Source: Borborobacter arsenicus (GTDB taxonomy: Bacteria > Pseudomonadota > Alphaproteobacteria > Rhizobiales > Rhizobiaceae). From it: DNA of 64,000 nt. The stretch is taken from NCBI RefSeq assembly GCF_003934165.1, contig NZ_RKST01000007.1, forward strand, positions 124,001 through 188,000, written 5' to 3'. The translations under genes were made by a program, and so were the position numbers. Every line of letters begins with the position of its first letter. The first letter of the stretch is position 1. Below are positions 29,008 to 39,143 of the stretch, piece by piece. The notes under the pieces are model-generated. The model was not told the DNA's origin. It made no database searches and was given only the letters and a program-made list of their open reading frames with translations.

Positions 29008-30438
29008 TTATTTTTTCGCTACGATTTTTGAAACCCGGTCGCCTTGCGGATCGTCCGCGCTGCGAGACTTGTTGACCGCATAGACCGTGCCTTTGCCGTC
29101 GGAAACGACATGGTTGGCAAGCGGTGCATTTTCCAGATTGGCGACGATATTGCCTTCCGGATCGACGACGGTCACGGTTCCGGCATCGCGGCTGCTGACA
29201 TAGGCCAGGCGTTCCACCGGGTCGAAAGTGACATTCAGCGCGCCGGCACCCACGGCCACGTTGCTGAGCGTCTTGCCGCTTTCAGCATCGACGATCAGCA
29301 GATTGTCGCTGCCCTGGCCTGCCACGAAAATGCGGTTGGTTTGGGCATCATAGGCAACGCCGATCGCCGTGCGGGCGCCCTCGACCTTGAACACCTTCTC
29401 GACACTGTCGCTCGCCACATCGATGATTGCCGCTTCGCCGGTGGACAGGCTCACCGCGTAGAGCTTGCCCGAGGTGGCGTCGAACTGCAGGCTGCCGACC
29501 GAGAAATCCTCGCCGCGCTGGGTACTGTCGATCTCGATATATTTGATGAAGCTCAAGCTCTTGGCATCCAGCACCGCAACCCTCGGCGTGCCGGTTGAGG
29601 AGACATAGGCCTTGCCGTTCTTCTCGTCTATCGCCACGTCGCGCGCATGCTTGACCGTGCCTGGATCGAACTGCTTGACCAGCGACAGATCGGACTGCTT
29701 GTAGACGGCAACAGTGTTCTGGCGCGTATTGGTCACCCAGACCGTGCCGCTCGCATTGTCCACGCCGACGCCATAGACGGCGAACACGCCGCCTTCCTCG
29801 CCATCCTTGCGTGCAGGAGCCGCTGCCGGCGTGGCCTTCGCCTCGATGGCAAGCGTATCGGGGTTCACCTTAAGCAGCGCCGAATCCTTGATCGCCGGCG
29901 GGCGCCCGCTGGAGGACGTCACGAACAGGGCATTGCTCTTTGCGCTATATGCGCTCTGGTAGAGGCCCGGAACCAGCTTGTTGGCCTGGACGTCGAACTT
30001 CTCGGCACCTGACAAAGGCACACGCGGCGACACTTTGAGATCGACGATCTCGGCATGGTAGGGCGCGCTCGTCGTCAGCACCAAAGGATGAGTGCCGACG
30101 ACGGAATCGTCGGGTAGCTTGAACTTCGCCTCGAACTTGCCTTCCTGATCGGTGGTGACGGCGCCGTCGCCGAGCGTCTGTGCCCCGCGCAGGATCGTGA
30201 TGGTCTGGCCGGGCTTGAAGTTCTGGCCGGAAATCTTCACATCCGAACCGGAATAGACGGGCTGGCCCTGTTCGGCCGCCCCGGCGCGCACGCGACCCTG
30301 GAAGTTGGCGTCGGGCGCATCGAAGGCAACCTGCGCCAGCGCGGTGCCGAGGCTGAGCGCCAGCGCGCAGGCCGCGATTATCAAACGCAATCCCATTGCT
30401 GGCCGGTTTCGGGAGGCGGGTGTGGACATACCGTGCAT
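29008..30438 (-). CDS. Secreted YncE-like beta-propeller protein, predicted iron-regulated
   Basis: A 476-residue periplasmic or secreted protein. A hydrophobic signal segment LRLIIAACALALSLGTALAQ lies about residues 17-36; the true start may be a methionine at residue 4 or 15. Residues 40-140 look like an Ig-like adhesin fold (VYSGSDVKISGQNFKPGQTITI). The rest is a YncE/NHL-type propeller with repeated blades such as VWVTNTRQNTVAVYKQSDL and IFVAGQGSDNLLIVD. E. coli YncE is also iron-regulated and of unsettled function. Here a TGA-N9-TCA box lies about 70 bp upstream, beside the siderophore operon. It could support outer-membrane iron uptake; no catalytic motif is seen. Confidence 0.75.
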   Translation of the reverse strand: MHGMSTPASRNRPAMGLRLIIAACALALSLGTALAQVAFDAPDANFQGRVRAGAAEQGQPVYSGSDVKISGQNFKPGQTITILRGAQTLGDGAVTTDQEGKFEAKFKLPDDSVVGTHPLVLTTSAPYHAEIVDLKVSPRVPLSGAEKFDVQANKLVPGLYQSAYSAKSNALFVTSSSGRPPAIKDSALLKVNPDTLAIEAKATPAAAPARKDGEEGGVFAVYGVGVDNASGTVWVTNTRQNTVAVYKQSDLSLVKQFDPGTVKHARDVAIDEKNGKAYVSSTGTPRVAVLDAKSLSFIKYIEIDSTQRGEDFSVGSLQFDATSGKLYAVSLSTGEAAIIDVASDSVEKVFKVEGARTAIGVAYDAQTNRIFVAGQGSDNLLIVDAESGKTLSNVAVGAGALNVTFDPVERLAYVSSRDAGTVTVVDPEGNIVANLENAPLANHVVSDGKGTVYAVNKSRSADDPQGDRVSKIVAKK

Positions 30439-30508
30439 GGGATTTCCTGTCAGTTGAGACCGCTGCCAATGGCGATCGAATGGGAGAACGGCAGTGTTCT
30501 ATATAACA

Positions 30509-30523
30509 TGATAATCTTGCTCA
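30509..30523 (-). promoter_or_regulatory. RirA-type iron box upstream of the YncE-like gene
   Basis: TGA-TAATCTTGC-TCA on the plus strand fits the rhizobial IRO box TGA-N9-TCA. Read toward the gene it is TTGAGCAAGATTATCATG, with TTGAGC in the position of a -35 element and AT-rich DNA downstream. Three more boxes with the same layout occur in the siderophore locus. Confidence 0.6.
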
Positions 30524-30536
30524 AGTTATATTTCCG

Positions 30537-31313
30537 TCATGCACGCAGGGTCGCACCACCGTCGACATAGAGGTCGCCCATGGTGATGTGGCCGGCACGG
30601 TCGGAGAGCAGGAAGACCACGGCCTCGGCCACATCGTCCGGGGTCGCCAGCTTTCCGAGCGGAATGCCGCTTTTGAAGGTTTCGAGCGAGCCGGCGATCA
30701 CTTTCTGCGCCCCGGCTTCGTCGGCCCACATGCCGGTCTGCATTGGCGTCAGCGTCGAGCCGGGCGCGACGATGTTGCAGCGTATGCCCAAGGGCGCCAG
30801 TTCCAGCCCGAGGCAGCGGGTAAACATGGTGGCCGCTGCCTTGGAAGCGGCATAGGCAGCCATGGCGTGCCGGGGAATGCCGGCCGCGTTGGAGCTCACC
30901 GTCACCAGCGCGCCGCGCCGCCCAACCTTCATGCGCCTGGCCAGCGCCCGCGAGACATGGAACACGCCGTCACAATTGACGGCAAAGACGTTGCGCCAGG
31001 TTTCGTCCGAAGTCTCGGTGACGAGATCGGTGGAGAGGATGCCGGCGACGCTGACGCCGAGATCGATCGGGCCATGTTCTTTCTCCCGTCGATCCACCAG
31101 CGCCTCGACGGCAGCGGCATCGCGCACGTCGAGCATGGCGGTCGTCACCCGTCCGGCGGGAAGATCGGCCAGCGGCGCAAGGGCAGCCGCATCGACGTCG
31201 GTGGCGAGTACATGTGCGCCTTCGTCCACCAAAAGCCGCACTACGGCCTCGCCGATGCCGCCCCCGGCACCCGTTACCAGCGCGGTCTTTCCCTCAAGTC
31301 CGGTCGGGCGCAT
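30537..31313 (-). CDS. entA: 2,3-dihydro-2,3-dihydroxybenzoate dehydrogenase
   Basis: A short-chain dehydrogenase that oxidises 2,3-dihydro-DHB to 2,3-dihydroxybenzoate with NAD+. The 258-residue protein has the cofactor motif [11 protein letters not shown] (about residues 14-24), a serine in [12 protein letters not shown] and the YAASKAA catalytic tyrosine/lysine near 153-160, and [17 protein letters not shown] at the end. The assignment to EntA rests on SDR features plus its place as the last gene of an ent operon, 11 bp after entF. It completes the chorismate-to-DHB route with EntC and the isochorismatase. Confidence 0.92.
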   Translation of the reverse strand: MRPTGLEGKTALVTGAGGGIGEAVVRLLVDEGAHVLATDVDAAALAPLADLPAGRVTTAMLDVRDAAAVEALVDRREKEHGPIDLGVSVAGILSTDLVTETSDETWRNVFAVNCDGVFHVSRALARRMKVGRRGALVTVSSNAAGIPRHAMAAYAASKAAATMFTRCLGLELAPLGIRCNIVAPGSTLTPMQTGMWADEAGAQKVIAGSLETFKSGIPLGKLATPDDVAEAVVFLLSDRAGHITMGDLYVDGGATLRA

Positions 31314-31324
31314 GCAAAACTCCT

Positions 31325-34300
31325 TCAGTCATATTGGGCGAGCCACCGGTCGAGCTCAGGCGCGATCAGCGCTGAGGCCGCCGGTGTTGTCAGTTGCGGG
31401 TGCAGGAAGGGAACCTCGATGCGGTCGAGCCCGGCGGCATGCGCCAGCCACAGATCGGGAACCAGTTCGGGGCGGTCCTTATGGTCGAGGCCGGCGCGTA
31501 TATGAGTGACGGTGCCCTCATAGTGGCTGTGGTAGTGGTTGCGTACCAGCCGGTTGGTATCGAGTACCACCCGCACCACGCCGTCCAGCGCCGCGCCCGG
31601 CAGGTTGCCGAGCGAGCTGTCGCCGGCGCGCAGGAAAGCGACGATCGCCTCGCGGGTGGTGAGTTCGGGATGCGCGTTCGGATCGTGGCCGGCAATCGCC
31701 AGCAAAGCCCGAAGGGCTGCCGTCTCATCCGGCTCGGGTTCGGCCCGCCAGCACTCGGCCGGGTAGGAATCAAGCATCGCAACCACGCCGACCTTCTTGC
31801 CGCGCGCTTGCAGATGCACTGCCATTGCATGCGCGATGATGCCGCCGACCGACCAGCCGGCGAGGTGATAGGGACCCTCCGGGCAGAGGTCCGCAATGCG
31901 GCCGGCATAGTCTGCAGCCAGCGTATCGAGGCTGTCGGGCAGGGGCGTGTCGGGATCGATCGCCGGCGATTGCAGCCCGTAGACCGCCCGTCCCGCCGCC
32001 AGCGAACGGGCGAGTGTGCGATAACCCCAGGCGAGCCCGCCGGCCGGATGCACGATGAACAGCGGTGGCTTTTCATCGCCACCCGCCCGCAGCCGGATGA
32101 CCGGCTCCAGCCCGCTGTCATGCACCCTGTCGGCATCTATGGACGCGGCGAGCGTGGCGATTGTCGGATGCTCGAACAGCACGCCGAGGCCGGGATCGAA
32201 GCCGAAATGTTCCTGCACGCGAAGCAGCAGATGGACGGCGAGCAGCGAGTCACCGCCAAGGTTGAAGAAATCCGCATCCGGGTCGGGCAGCGCCTCAAGC
32301 CCCAGCACCTCGGCCACGAGCCGGCACAGCGCCGCCTCGGTCGGCGTCGCCGGCGCGCGTGCCGCGGGAGCTTCGAAGCTCGGGGCCGGCAGCGTCTTGC
32401 GGTCGAGCTTGCCATTGGCGCTGACCGGCATAGTGTTCATCTCGACCACAGCGGAAGGCACCATATAGTCGGCCAGCCTTGCCGCCATATGGCTGCGCAG
32501 CCTCTCTGGCTCGTAAGCATCAGTCGGCACGACATAGGCGACGATGCGCTTGTCGCCCGGCCGGTCCTCGCGCACGATCACCGCCGCATCCGACACCAGC
32601 GCCGAACCGGCAATCGCCGCCTCGACCTCGCCGAGCTCGATACGCAGACCCCTGATCTTCACCTGATGATCGGAGCGCCCGAGATAGACGACCGCGCCGT
32701 CCTCGCGCAGTCTGGCAAGATCGCCGGTCTTATACATGCGCTCGCCCGGCCGGAACGGGTCGGGCACGAAGCGTTCCTCGGTCAGGTCCGGCCGGCCGAG
32801 ATAGCAGCGGGCAAGCTGCACGCCGGCAAGATAAAGATGGCCGGCAACGCCCGGCGGCAGCGGGCGCAGCAGTTCGTCAAGTACATAGAGCCGCGTGTTC
32901 CAGACCGGAAAACCGATCGGCACCGGCGCGCTATCGTCGTCCGGTCCAGCCGGCCAGTAGCTGACATCGACGGCCGCCTCGGTCGGACCGTAGAGATTGT
33001 GCAACTCGCCCTCGATGCGGTCATGGAAGCGGTCGCGATGTTCGGCGGTCAGTTCCTCGCCGCTGCAGAAGGTGCGCGCGACGCTCAGGCCTTGCGAGGC
33101 AGGCGATGCGAGGAAGGCCGAGAGCATCGACGGCACGAAATGCAACGTGGTGATCTCATGCCGGCGCACAAGTGCGGCAATCGCCGTCGGGTCGCGATGC
33201 GCGCCGGGCGGCACCACCACCAGCGTTGCTCCGGTGATGAGCGGCAGGAAGAATTCCCAAACCGAAACGTCGAAAGTGGCTGGCGTCTTCTGCAGGAAAC
33301 GGTCGGCGGCGGTGAAGCCGTAATGCGTGCGCATCCATTCCAGCCGATTGACGATGGCGCGATGCTCGATCACCACGCCTTTGGGTTCGCCGGTCGAGCC
33401 GGAAGTATAGATGACATAGGCCATGCCGCCCGGCGCGGGGGTCTCCAGCTCCGCTGCATAGGGCTCTATCGGCCAGCTTTCCGGCGGCAGCACCTTGGCT
33501 CCGGCGAATGCCTCGTTGCCCGGTTCAGCCAGCACGCAGACGGGCTTTGCCGAAGCCACGATGCGAGCCAGGCGCTGCGGCGGATTGTCGAGGTCGAGCG
33601 GCAGATAGGCAGCACCGGCGCGCAAGCTTGCCACCAGCGCCACCACCAATTCGACCGAGCGGGGCAGGGCGACCGCAACGATCCGGTCGCGCCCTGCGCC
33701 CTGCCGCTTCAACTCAGCTGCAAGGGCGGCAGTGCGGCGGTCAAGATCGGCATAGCTGAGTGTGGTATCCTCATGGACCAGTGCCGGCGCATCCGGTGTC
33801 GCCCGCATCTTCGCCTCGATCAGCGCCGCCAGCGTGGTGTCAGGCACCTCATGCTCGGTCCGGTTGGCCTCGACCAGATAGCGCTCGACATCGGTGGCGC
33901 AGGCGGTCGGCACATCGGCCAGCGCGGCTGCTTCCATGGAACTGGTAAGAAAAGCCGCCAGCCGTTCGGAATGCGCCTTGGTGGCCTCGACCGAATAGAG
34001 CGCCGGGTTGGAATCCACCTCCATCAGCAGCGCGGTGCGCGCATCGCCGCGGAAGGTGAAGGTGATATCGTCGACCGCGCCGGCACCGAGGATGTTGAGC
34101 GTAACGTCCAGCCCCGGCAGTGTCGGCGGCAGGTCGAAGGGCTGCACATTGACCAGCGGCCCGTAGAGCCGGCGCTGGCCGCCGACGAGACCGAGGTCGC
34201 GGCGCAACTGCTCCGAGCGGTAGCGCCCGTGGCGGCGGGCTCGCATCAGCCGTTTCGACATGTCGATGAGATAATCGCCGAGCGGCTGCGCCTCGTCGGG

Positions 34301-35209
34301 CATCACGCGAAGCGGCAATACATTCATCAGCATGCAGGGCACGCGGGCCGCCGCATTGCCCAGCCGGCCCATATGCGGCACGCCGATGACGATTTCGTCG
34401 GTGCCGGCAAAGCGTCTGCAATAGGCCGCCACCAGCGCGGTCAGCGCATCCGGCCAGGTCACTTTCGCATCGGCTGCGAAGGCCAGCAGACGCTCCATGA
34501 AGACAGCGGGCAGATAAAGGCTTTCGCGCTTGAAGCGCGGGCTGGAAATGGCGCGGCCGGGCGCCATGCCGGTGACCGGCTCCAGCCCTGCCATCTCCTC
34601 ATGCCAGAAGGCACGGTCGGTCTCGCGCTTTGGCGATGCCGCATAGGCACGGTCGTCATCCAGCGTCACCTGCAACGGCGGAAAGCTTGCGGCCGGTTCC
34701 GTGCCGTTCACTAGACAGGCATAGTGCTCCGCCACCCGGTTGGTGACGAGCACCATGCCGAAGCCGTCTATAGCCAGATGATGGATGCGCTCGTAGAAGA
34801 AATGCCGATCGGGCGACAGCCGGTAGAGAAGGAAGGCCGCGAGCCTGTCGCGCGAGAGGTCGAGCGGCGTATTGGTGTCGGCCTCGATTGCCGCCAGCGC
34901 CTCGGCCTGCGGATCGGGCGACGCTGTCAGATCGACAATTTCGAGGAACGGGAGCCGTGCCGGATCGACCACCTGCAGCGGCCCGTCCGGTCCGTCCTCG
35001 AAGCGCAGCGCCAGAGCCTCGGCCTCGCGTACCGTGCGGTCCACCGCATCGCGGAAGGCTTCGATGTCGAGCGGCCCGGCGATGTCAAGATATTGCCCGG
35101 TGTTGAGGATCGGATTGGTCGGGTCGATGCGCTGCGTGTACCACAGGCCAGTCTGCGCCTCGGTCAGCGGCGCGCCTGTCTGGCAAGCGGCAGCAGGCTT
35201 GGCATCCAT
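31325..35209 (-). CDS. entF: Enterobactin synthase-type NRPS (C-A-PCP-TE), serine-activating
   Basis: A 1294-residue single-module NRPS. Condensation domain about 15-440 with HHLAIDGFG. Adenylation about 460-960, with YTSGSTGEPKGV, FDVSVWEFF, LYGPTEAAV and YKTGDLAR. Carrier domain about 985-1055 with GGDSLLAVHLL. Thioesterase about 1075-1290 with GWSVGG. Reading the specificity positions by comparison with GrsA gives D-V-W-H-F-S-L-V, the EntF serine code. It should join DHB to serine and release an oligo-ester such as enterobactin. It lies 1 bp after the carrier-protein gene. The N-terminus at ATG 35209 gives LTEAQTGLWYTQ, typical for EntF. Confidence 0.93.
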   Translation of the reverse strand: MDAKPAAACQTGAPLTEAQTGLWYTQRIDPTNPILNTGQYLDIAGPLDIEAFRDAVDRTVREAEALALRFEDGPDGPLQVVDPARLPFLEIVDLTASPDPQAEALAAIEADTNTPLDLSRDRLAAFLLYRLSPDRHFFYERIHHLAIDGFGMVLVTNRVAEHYACLVNGTEPAASFPPLQVTLDDDRAYAASPKRETDRAFWHEEMAGLEPVTGMAPGRAISSPRFKRESLYLPAVFMERLLAFAADAKVTWPDALTALVAAYCRRFAGTDEIVIGVPHMGRLGNAAARVPCMLMNVLPLRVMPDEAQPLGDYLIDMSKRLMRARRHGRYRSEQLRRDLGLVGGQRRLYGPLVNVQPFDLPPTLPGLDVTLNILGAGAVDDITFTFRGDARTALLMEVDSNPALYSVEATKAHSERLAAFLTSSMEAAALADVPTACATDVERYLVEANRTEHEVPDTTLAALIEAKMRATPDAPALVHEDTTLSYADLDRRTAALAAELKRQGAGRDRIVAVALPRSVELVVALVASLRAGAAYLPLDLDNPPQRLARIVASAKPVCVLAEPGNEAFAGAKVLPPESWPIEPYAAELETPAPGGMAYVIYTSGSTGEPKGVVIEHRAIVNRLEWMRTHYGFTAADRFLQKTPATFDVSVWEFFLPLITGATLVVVPPGAHRDPTAIAALVRRHEITTLHFVPSMLSAFLASPASQGLSVARTFCSGEELTAEHRDRFHDRIEGELHNLYGPTEAAVDVSYWPAGPDDDSAPVPIGFPVWNTRLYVLDELLRPLPPGVAGHLYLAGVQLARCYLGRPDLTEERFVPDPFRPGERMYKTGDLARLREDGAVVYLGRSDHQVKIRGLRIELGEVEAAIAGSALVSDAAVIVREDRPGDKRIVAYVVPTDAYEPERLRSHMAARLADYMVPSAVVEMNTMPVSANGKLDRKTLPAPSFEAPAARAPATPTEAALCRLVAEVLGLEALPDPDADFFNLGGDSLLAVHLLLRVQEHFGFDPGLGVLFEHPTIATLAASIDADRVHDSGLEPVIRLRAGGDEKPPLFIVHPAGGLAWGYRTLARSLAAGRAVYGLQSPAIDPDTPLPDSLDTLAADYAGRIADLCPEGPYHLAGWSVGGIIAHAMAVHLQARGKKVGVVAMLDSYPAECWRAEPEPDETAALRALLAIAGHDPNAHPELTTREAIVAFLRAGDSSLGNLPGAALDGVVRVVLDTNRLVRNHYHSHYEGTVTHIRAGLDHKDRPELVPDLWLAHAAGLDRIEVPFLHPQLTTPAASALIAPELDRWLAQYD

Positions 35210-35210
35210 A

Positions 35211-35459
35211 TCAGGCTCTGCTGCCCGCGCCTGCCTGCTTGGTTTCAATCGCCTCCCACCAGCCGGCCAGCGTGAAGCGGTCGGCCAGTTCGGCAAAGTC
35301 CAGGTCGAGGCCATCTTCCTGCCATTTCAGGATGAGGTTGAGCAGCCGCATGGAATCGATGCCGAGATCCATCAGATTGTCCTCGATGCCGATGCCGTCA
35401 GGGTCCTCGTGGATCATTTCGGCAATGTCGGCGCGCATGCTTTCCAGCGTGATGGCCAT
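35211..35459 (-). CDS. Stand-alone aryl carrier protein for 2,3-DHB
   Basis: An 82-residue acyl-carrier fold with the phosphopantetheine serine in DLGIDSMRLLNLI (about residues 32-44). In E. coli the same domain forms the C-terminus of EntB; here it is an independent gene 12 bp after the isochorismatase gene. It would carry DHB, loaded by EntE, to the EntF condensation domain. Sequence such as WWEAIETKQ at the end fits aryl carrier domains. No phosphopantetheinyl transferase (EntD) is present in the window, so activation depends on a gene elsewhere. Confidence 0.88.
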   Translation of the reverse strand: MAITLESMRADIAEMIHEDPDGIGIEDNLMDLGIDSMRLLNLILKWQEDGLDLDFAELADRFTLAGWWEAIETKQAGAGSRA

Positions 35460-35471
35460 GTTTGCCTCCGG

Positions 35472-36116
35472 TCAAACAAGTATCGCGACGAGCTGGTCGG
35501 TACTGGCGACGCTGCCGCAGCGCCCCGCCACCCACTCCAGCGCGAGATCGTGCTTGTCGCGTGAAAAATCCGCCAGGGCGTCGGCGGCGAAGAACGCCTC
35601 GATGTCGCGCTGGAAGGCTTCCGCCGCCGTCATCATGCAGCCGATATGGGCATAGATGCCGGTGACGATGAGCTGGTCGCGTCCGCGCGCGCGCATCAGC
35701 GTTTCCAGATTGGAGCGCTGGAAGGCGCTGTAGCGGTGCTTGACCAGCACGAAATCGCCCTGCTGCGGCGCCAGCGGCGTGATGATCGCCTGGTCCGCCT
35801 CGACGGCGCTCATGCCCGGCCCCCATATGTCGGCCTGCAAGCCGCGGTCGCGTCGGTCCTGATCGCCGTTCTGGGCAGTGTAGAAAACGGGAATCCCTTT
35901 TATCCGGCAATGCGCCGCCAGGCGCGCAATGTTGGCTGTCGCCGGCGCGAGAGGAGAGGCATCGGCTATGAAGGGCCGCACGAAATAGTTCTGCATGTCG
36001 TGGATGAGCAGTGCCGCACGGTTCGTGTCGACCCTCCATGGCCCGCGCGATTGCGGCAGTTCGGCTACCGTCGGCAGTTCATATGGCTGGATGATTGGAA
36101 GCCCCATGGCCCTCAC
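35472..36116 (-). CDS. entB: Isochorismatase (EntB N-terminal domain equivalent, no carrier domain)
   Basis: Hydrolyses isochorismate to 2,3-dihydro-2,3-dihydroxybenzoate and pyruvate. The 214-residue protein covers only the hydrolase. It has [17 protein letters not shown] (catalytic aspartate, about residues 33-49), FYTAQNGDQ, and [14 protein letters not shown] near 150, a position where many relatives have cysteine-based chemistry. It ends with an [16 protein letters not shown] tail and lacks the aryl carrier domain, which is encoded next. It starts at GTG 36116 overlapping the entE stop, or alternatively at ATG 36107. Confidence 0.9.
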   Translation of the reverse strand: MRAMGLPIIQPYELPTVAELPQSRGPWRVDTNRAALLIHDMQNYFVRPFIADASPLAPATANIARLAAHCRIKGIPVFYTAQNGDQDRRDRGLQADIWGPGMSAVEADQAIITPLAPQQGDFVLVKHRYSAFQRSNLETLMRARGRDQLIVTGIYAHIGCMMTAAEAFQRDIEAFFAADALADFSRDKHDLALEWVAGRCGSVASTDQLVAILV

Positions 36117-37741
36117 TCCTTTACTGCTTCGGCGTCGAGGAATGCCTGCCGCAACTGCGCGCGCAGTTCCTTGCGGCTGATCTTGCCGACTGCCGTTGTC
36201 TCGAACCGTTCCACGAAGCGGATCTGGTCCGGCACCTTGAATTCCGCGACGTTGCGGGTGCGCATCCAGGCCTTGATGGCGGCTGCCTTCGGCACCTCGC
36301 CTTGCGGGATGATGAAGGCGCAGCTTCGCTCGCCAAGGAACGGATCGGGGATCGACACCACCGCCGCATCGAACACCTGGGGATGGGCCAAGAGATGATC
36401 CTCGATCTCCTCTGCCGACACCTTCTCGCCGGCGCGGTTGATGTGATCGGTCGCCCGGCCCTGCACGACCAGATAGCCTTCGCGCGTGCGCCGCACTACA
36501 TCGCCGGTGCGGTAGAAGCCGTCCTGCGTGAAGGAGCGTTCATTGGCTGCCAGCTCGTTGTGATAGGTGCGGATCGTATAGGGACCGCGCGTCAGGAGAT
36601 TACCCGACTCGCCCTCGGCCACGGGCTTGCCCTCGTCATCGACGATCAGCACCTCGTCGTCGGGACTGATTGGGCGGCCCTGTGTTTCAACGATGATGTC
36701 TTCGGGGTCGTCCAGGTGGGTGTAGTTGACCAGCCCTTCGGCCATGCCGAATACCTGCTGCAACGTGCAGCCGAGGGTAGGGCGCACCCGGCGCGCGGCT
36801 TCCGGCATGAATTTCGCGCCACCGACCTGCAGCACCTTCAGGCTTGACAGGTCATGCTTGGTTTTCGGGGCGGCCTGCATCCACAACAGTGCGAGCGGCG
36901 GCACCAGCCCGGTGATCGTAACCTTCTCCTTCTCGATCAGGGCAAAGGCCGTCTGCGCATTTGGCGAGGGGCACATGACGATGCAGCTGCCGGCATGGAG
37001 CGCACCAAACACGCCGGGCGAGCTCATCGGGAAATTATGCGCCACCGGCAGCGCCGTCATATAGACGCTGTCCGCATCCAGCCCGCAGATCTCGGCGCTC
37101 GCGCGAAACGAATAGATATAGTCGTCATGGGTGCGCGGGATGAGTTTCGACAGCCCCGTGCTGCCGCCTGAAATCTGCAGGAAGGCGACGTCCGAAGGCG
37201 AGGGGTTGCCCGGCAACAGCGATGGGTCGGGCGCGAAATCCTCGAAGCGGGCGAATTCCTCCGCTTCGCCGACTACCACGACATGGCGCAGTTCCGGTAC
37301 TTCCGCGTTTACCTCGCGCGCCAGCACGCGATAGTCGAAGCCGTCGCCTTTGTCGGCCACCACATAGCCGGCAGCCTCGGCCTTGCGCGCAAAATGCGCT
37401 ATTTCGGTGCGGCGGTGAGCGGGCAGCGCATAGACCGGGATCAGGCCGGCATAAAACAGGCCGAACACGACCGACAGGAATTCCGGCCGGTTGCCGATCT
37501 GGACGATGACACGCTCGCCCGGCTTCAGCCCCAGCTTGAGGAAGCCGGCGGCGGCCGTCTCGGCGCGAAGGTGCAACTCGCCATAGCTCCAGCGCTCTTC
37601 ACCGCCGACCACGGCGATGCGGTCCGGGAAAGCGGCGGCGCGCTCGCGCAGCATCCTGGGAAAGGTCTCGCCGCGCCAGTAGCCCTTTTCGCGGTAAAGG
37701 CGCGCGAGCTCTTCCGGCCAGGTCTGGCGGATCGGCATCAT
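36113..37741 (-). CDS. entE: 2,3-dihydroxybenzoate-AMP ligase
   Basis: Activates 2,3-DHB as the acyl-adenylate and loads it on the aryl carrier protein. The 542-residue stand-alone adenylation enzyme has the core motif [18 protein letters not shown] (about residues 190-207), where the phosphate loop deviates in the way usual for EntE/DhbE. It also has [20 protein letters not shown] near 415 and a KISRKELR lysine near the end. It overlaps entC by 4 bp and the isochorismatase gene by 4 bp. The HNFPMSSPG segment is typical for aryl-AMP ligases. Confidence 0.95.
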   Translation of the reverse strand: MMPIRQTWPEELARLYREKGYWRGETFPRMLRERAAAFPDRIAVVGGEERWSYGELHLRAETAAAGFLKLGLKPGERVIVQIGNRPEFLSVVFGLFYAGLIPVYALPAHRRTEIAHFARKAEAAGYVVADKGDGFDYRVLAREVNAEVPELRHVVVVGEAEEFARFEDFAPDPSLLPGNPSPSDVAFLQISGGSTGLSKLIPRTHDDYIYSFRASAEICGLDADSVYMTALPVAHNFPMSSPGVFGALHAGSCIVMCPSPNAQTAFALIEKEKVTITGLVPPLALLWMQAAPKTKHDLSSLKVLQVGGAKFMPEAARRVRPTLGCTLQQVFGMAEGLVNYTHLDDPEDIIVETQGRPISPDDEVLIVDDEGKPVAEGESGNLLTRGPYTIRTYHNELAANERSFTQDGFYRTGDVVRRTREGYLVVQGRATDHINRAGEKVSAEEIEDHLLAHPQVFDAAVVSIPDPFLGERSCAFIIPQGEVPKAAAIKAWMRTRNVAEFKVPDQIRFVERFETTAVGKISRKELRAQLRQAFLDAEAVKE

Positions 37742-38955
37742 GCCGCGCGCTCCCGAAGCGGGCGACCCTGCTCATCGATGCCGAGCGCCGAAAGCAGCGC
37801 CACGAACTTGGCCGAGGTCTCGTCGGTTTCGGCCACAGGGTCCGAGCCCGCTACGATGCCGGCGCCGGCATAAAGCGTTGCCTGTGCACCGGCGATGCGC
37901 GCCGAGCGGATCGAGACATACCATTCGCCGTCGCCCTGTTCGTCGGTCCAGCCAACCGCACCGGCGTAGAAGCCGCGGTCGTAGCCTTCCAACTCGCCGA
38001 TCACTTCGGCTGCCCGCCGGCGCGGCAGGCCACAGACAGCCGGGGTGGGGTGAAGCACGGCGGCAAGCTCGGTTACCGGTGTCTCACTGTCCTTGAGCGT
38101 TCCGACAATGCGGGTGCCCAGATGCCACATGCTGGCCGTCGGCCGAAGCGTCGTGCCCTTGGGCGCGGCAAGCTCACGGCAATAGGGGGAGAGCGCATCG
38201 AACACCGCATCGACCACGGCCTGATGCTCGCGCCTGTCCTTCTCGGAGCTTTCCAACGCGGCGGCCGAACGACGGTCGGCAGCCGCGTCGCTATAGCGCC
38301 GGGCGGAACCTGCCAGCGGATGCGAGATCACATTCGCGCCGCGCTTGGAAACCAGCAATTCCGGTGTTGCGCCCACCAGCAGCGGTTGCGGCCCCGAACG
38401 CTCGCCCGGCAAAAGCGTGGAAAACACGGTGACGCTGCGGTCCTGCCCCAATGCGCGCAGCAGGCCGGCCGCATCGAAGGCGTGCGACGATGACAGGGAG
38501 AGGCTGCGCGACAGCACCACCTTGGTCAGCGGCTCGACATCTGCGGCAGAGCGTTTGATCAATTCCAGGCAGGCGGCGACGGCATCGCGATAGGCCGAAG
38601 GCGCAGGCTCGGGCCGGATGACACAGCGCGGAGCCTCCAGCACCGCTGCCGCAGCGGGCAGCGTTTCCACTTGTCCCTCAACCCTGACGAGCGTTTCCGG
38701 CTGGAACAGATAGTCGGCTTGCGAACGATCGAAGGGCAGCGCGCCGACGATGACGCGCGGGCCATCGGCATGAGCGGCGAAGAAAGTGCAAACGCGCTCG
38801 GCAAAGCTATCGATCGCCCCGGGCTCAACTTCGGCGCGCACGCCTTGCGCAACCACGGCGCGTTCGGCGTCGCGCAGCCGAAAGGTGGGTTCTGCCCCTG
38901 AGGCAGGCTGGCGCTGCTCTCCTGCAGACTGGCTTGATGACGACAATATCCGCAT
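37738..38955 (-). CDS. entC: Isochorismate synthase
   Basis: Converts chorismate to isochorismate, the committed step. The 405-residue protein has the chorismate-binding fold, with [13 protein letters not shown] (about residues 155-168), the Mg/active-site region [15 protein letters not shown] near 310, and GFYAGAVGW near 335. I chose ATG 38955; an in-frame extension to 39075 would run into the promoter and the iron box and is not conserved sequence. It is the first gene of the six-gene biosynthesis operon entC-E-B-ArCP-F-A, controlled by the box at 39045-39059. Confidence 0.94.
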   Translation of the reverse strand: MRILSSSSQSAGEQRQPASGAEPTFRLRDAERAVVAQGVRAEVEPGAIDSFAERVCTFFAAHADGPRVIVGALPFDRSQADYLFQPETLVRVEGQVETLPAAAAVLEAPRCVIRPEPAPSAYRDAVAACLELIKRSAADVEPLTKVVLSRSLSLSSSHAFDAAGLLRALGQDRSVTVFSTLLPGERSGPQPLLVGATPELLVSKRGANVISHPLAGSARRYSDAAADRRSAAALESSEKDRREHQAVVDAVFDALSPYCRELAAPKGTTLRPTASMWHLGTRIVGTLKDSETPVTELAAVLHPTPAVCGLPRRRAAEVIGELEGYDRGFYAGAVGWTDEQGDGEWYVSIRSARIAGAQATLYAGAGIVAGSDPVAETDETSAKFVALLSALGIDEQGRPLRERAA

Positions 38956-39044
38956 CCGATCCTGAAATCCGGCCCATCCGCAGGTGCATTCCAAGCACCA
39001 CCGGCAACGGCCCCAACGCAATTTCCCGGGCACCAATAAAAATA

Positions 39045-39059
39045 TGAATTGCAATGTCA
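39045..39059 (-). promoter_or_regulatory. RirA-type iron box upstream of entC and cytochrome b561
   Basis: TGA-ATTGCAATG-TCA matches TGA-N9-TCA. Toward entC it reads TTGACATTGCAATTCATA, with a -35-like TTGACA inside the box. It lies 90 bp before the chosen entC start and 85 bp before the divergent cytochrome b561 gene, so it could control both sides. Confidence 0.65.
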
Positions 39060-39143
39060 ACTTAAAAACTTGCAATGTAGAAGGGAATTCATGATGCCAC
39101 CGCGGGTGGAAAATGACCGAGGTTTAAGAGGCTGGTTGAAAGC

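Noticed and set aside
31394..34714. 1106-codon open frame on the plus strand
   Set aside because: It lies fully antisense to entF. Its residues are rich in His, Arg and Gly with no domain pattern, which is typical for a shadow frame of a GC-rich gene.
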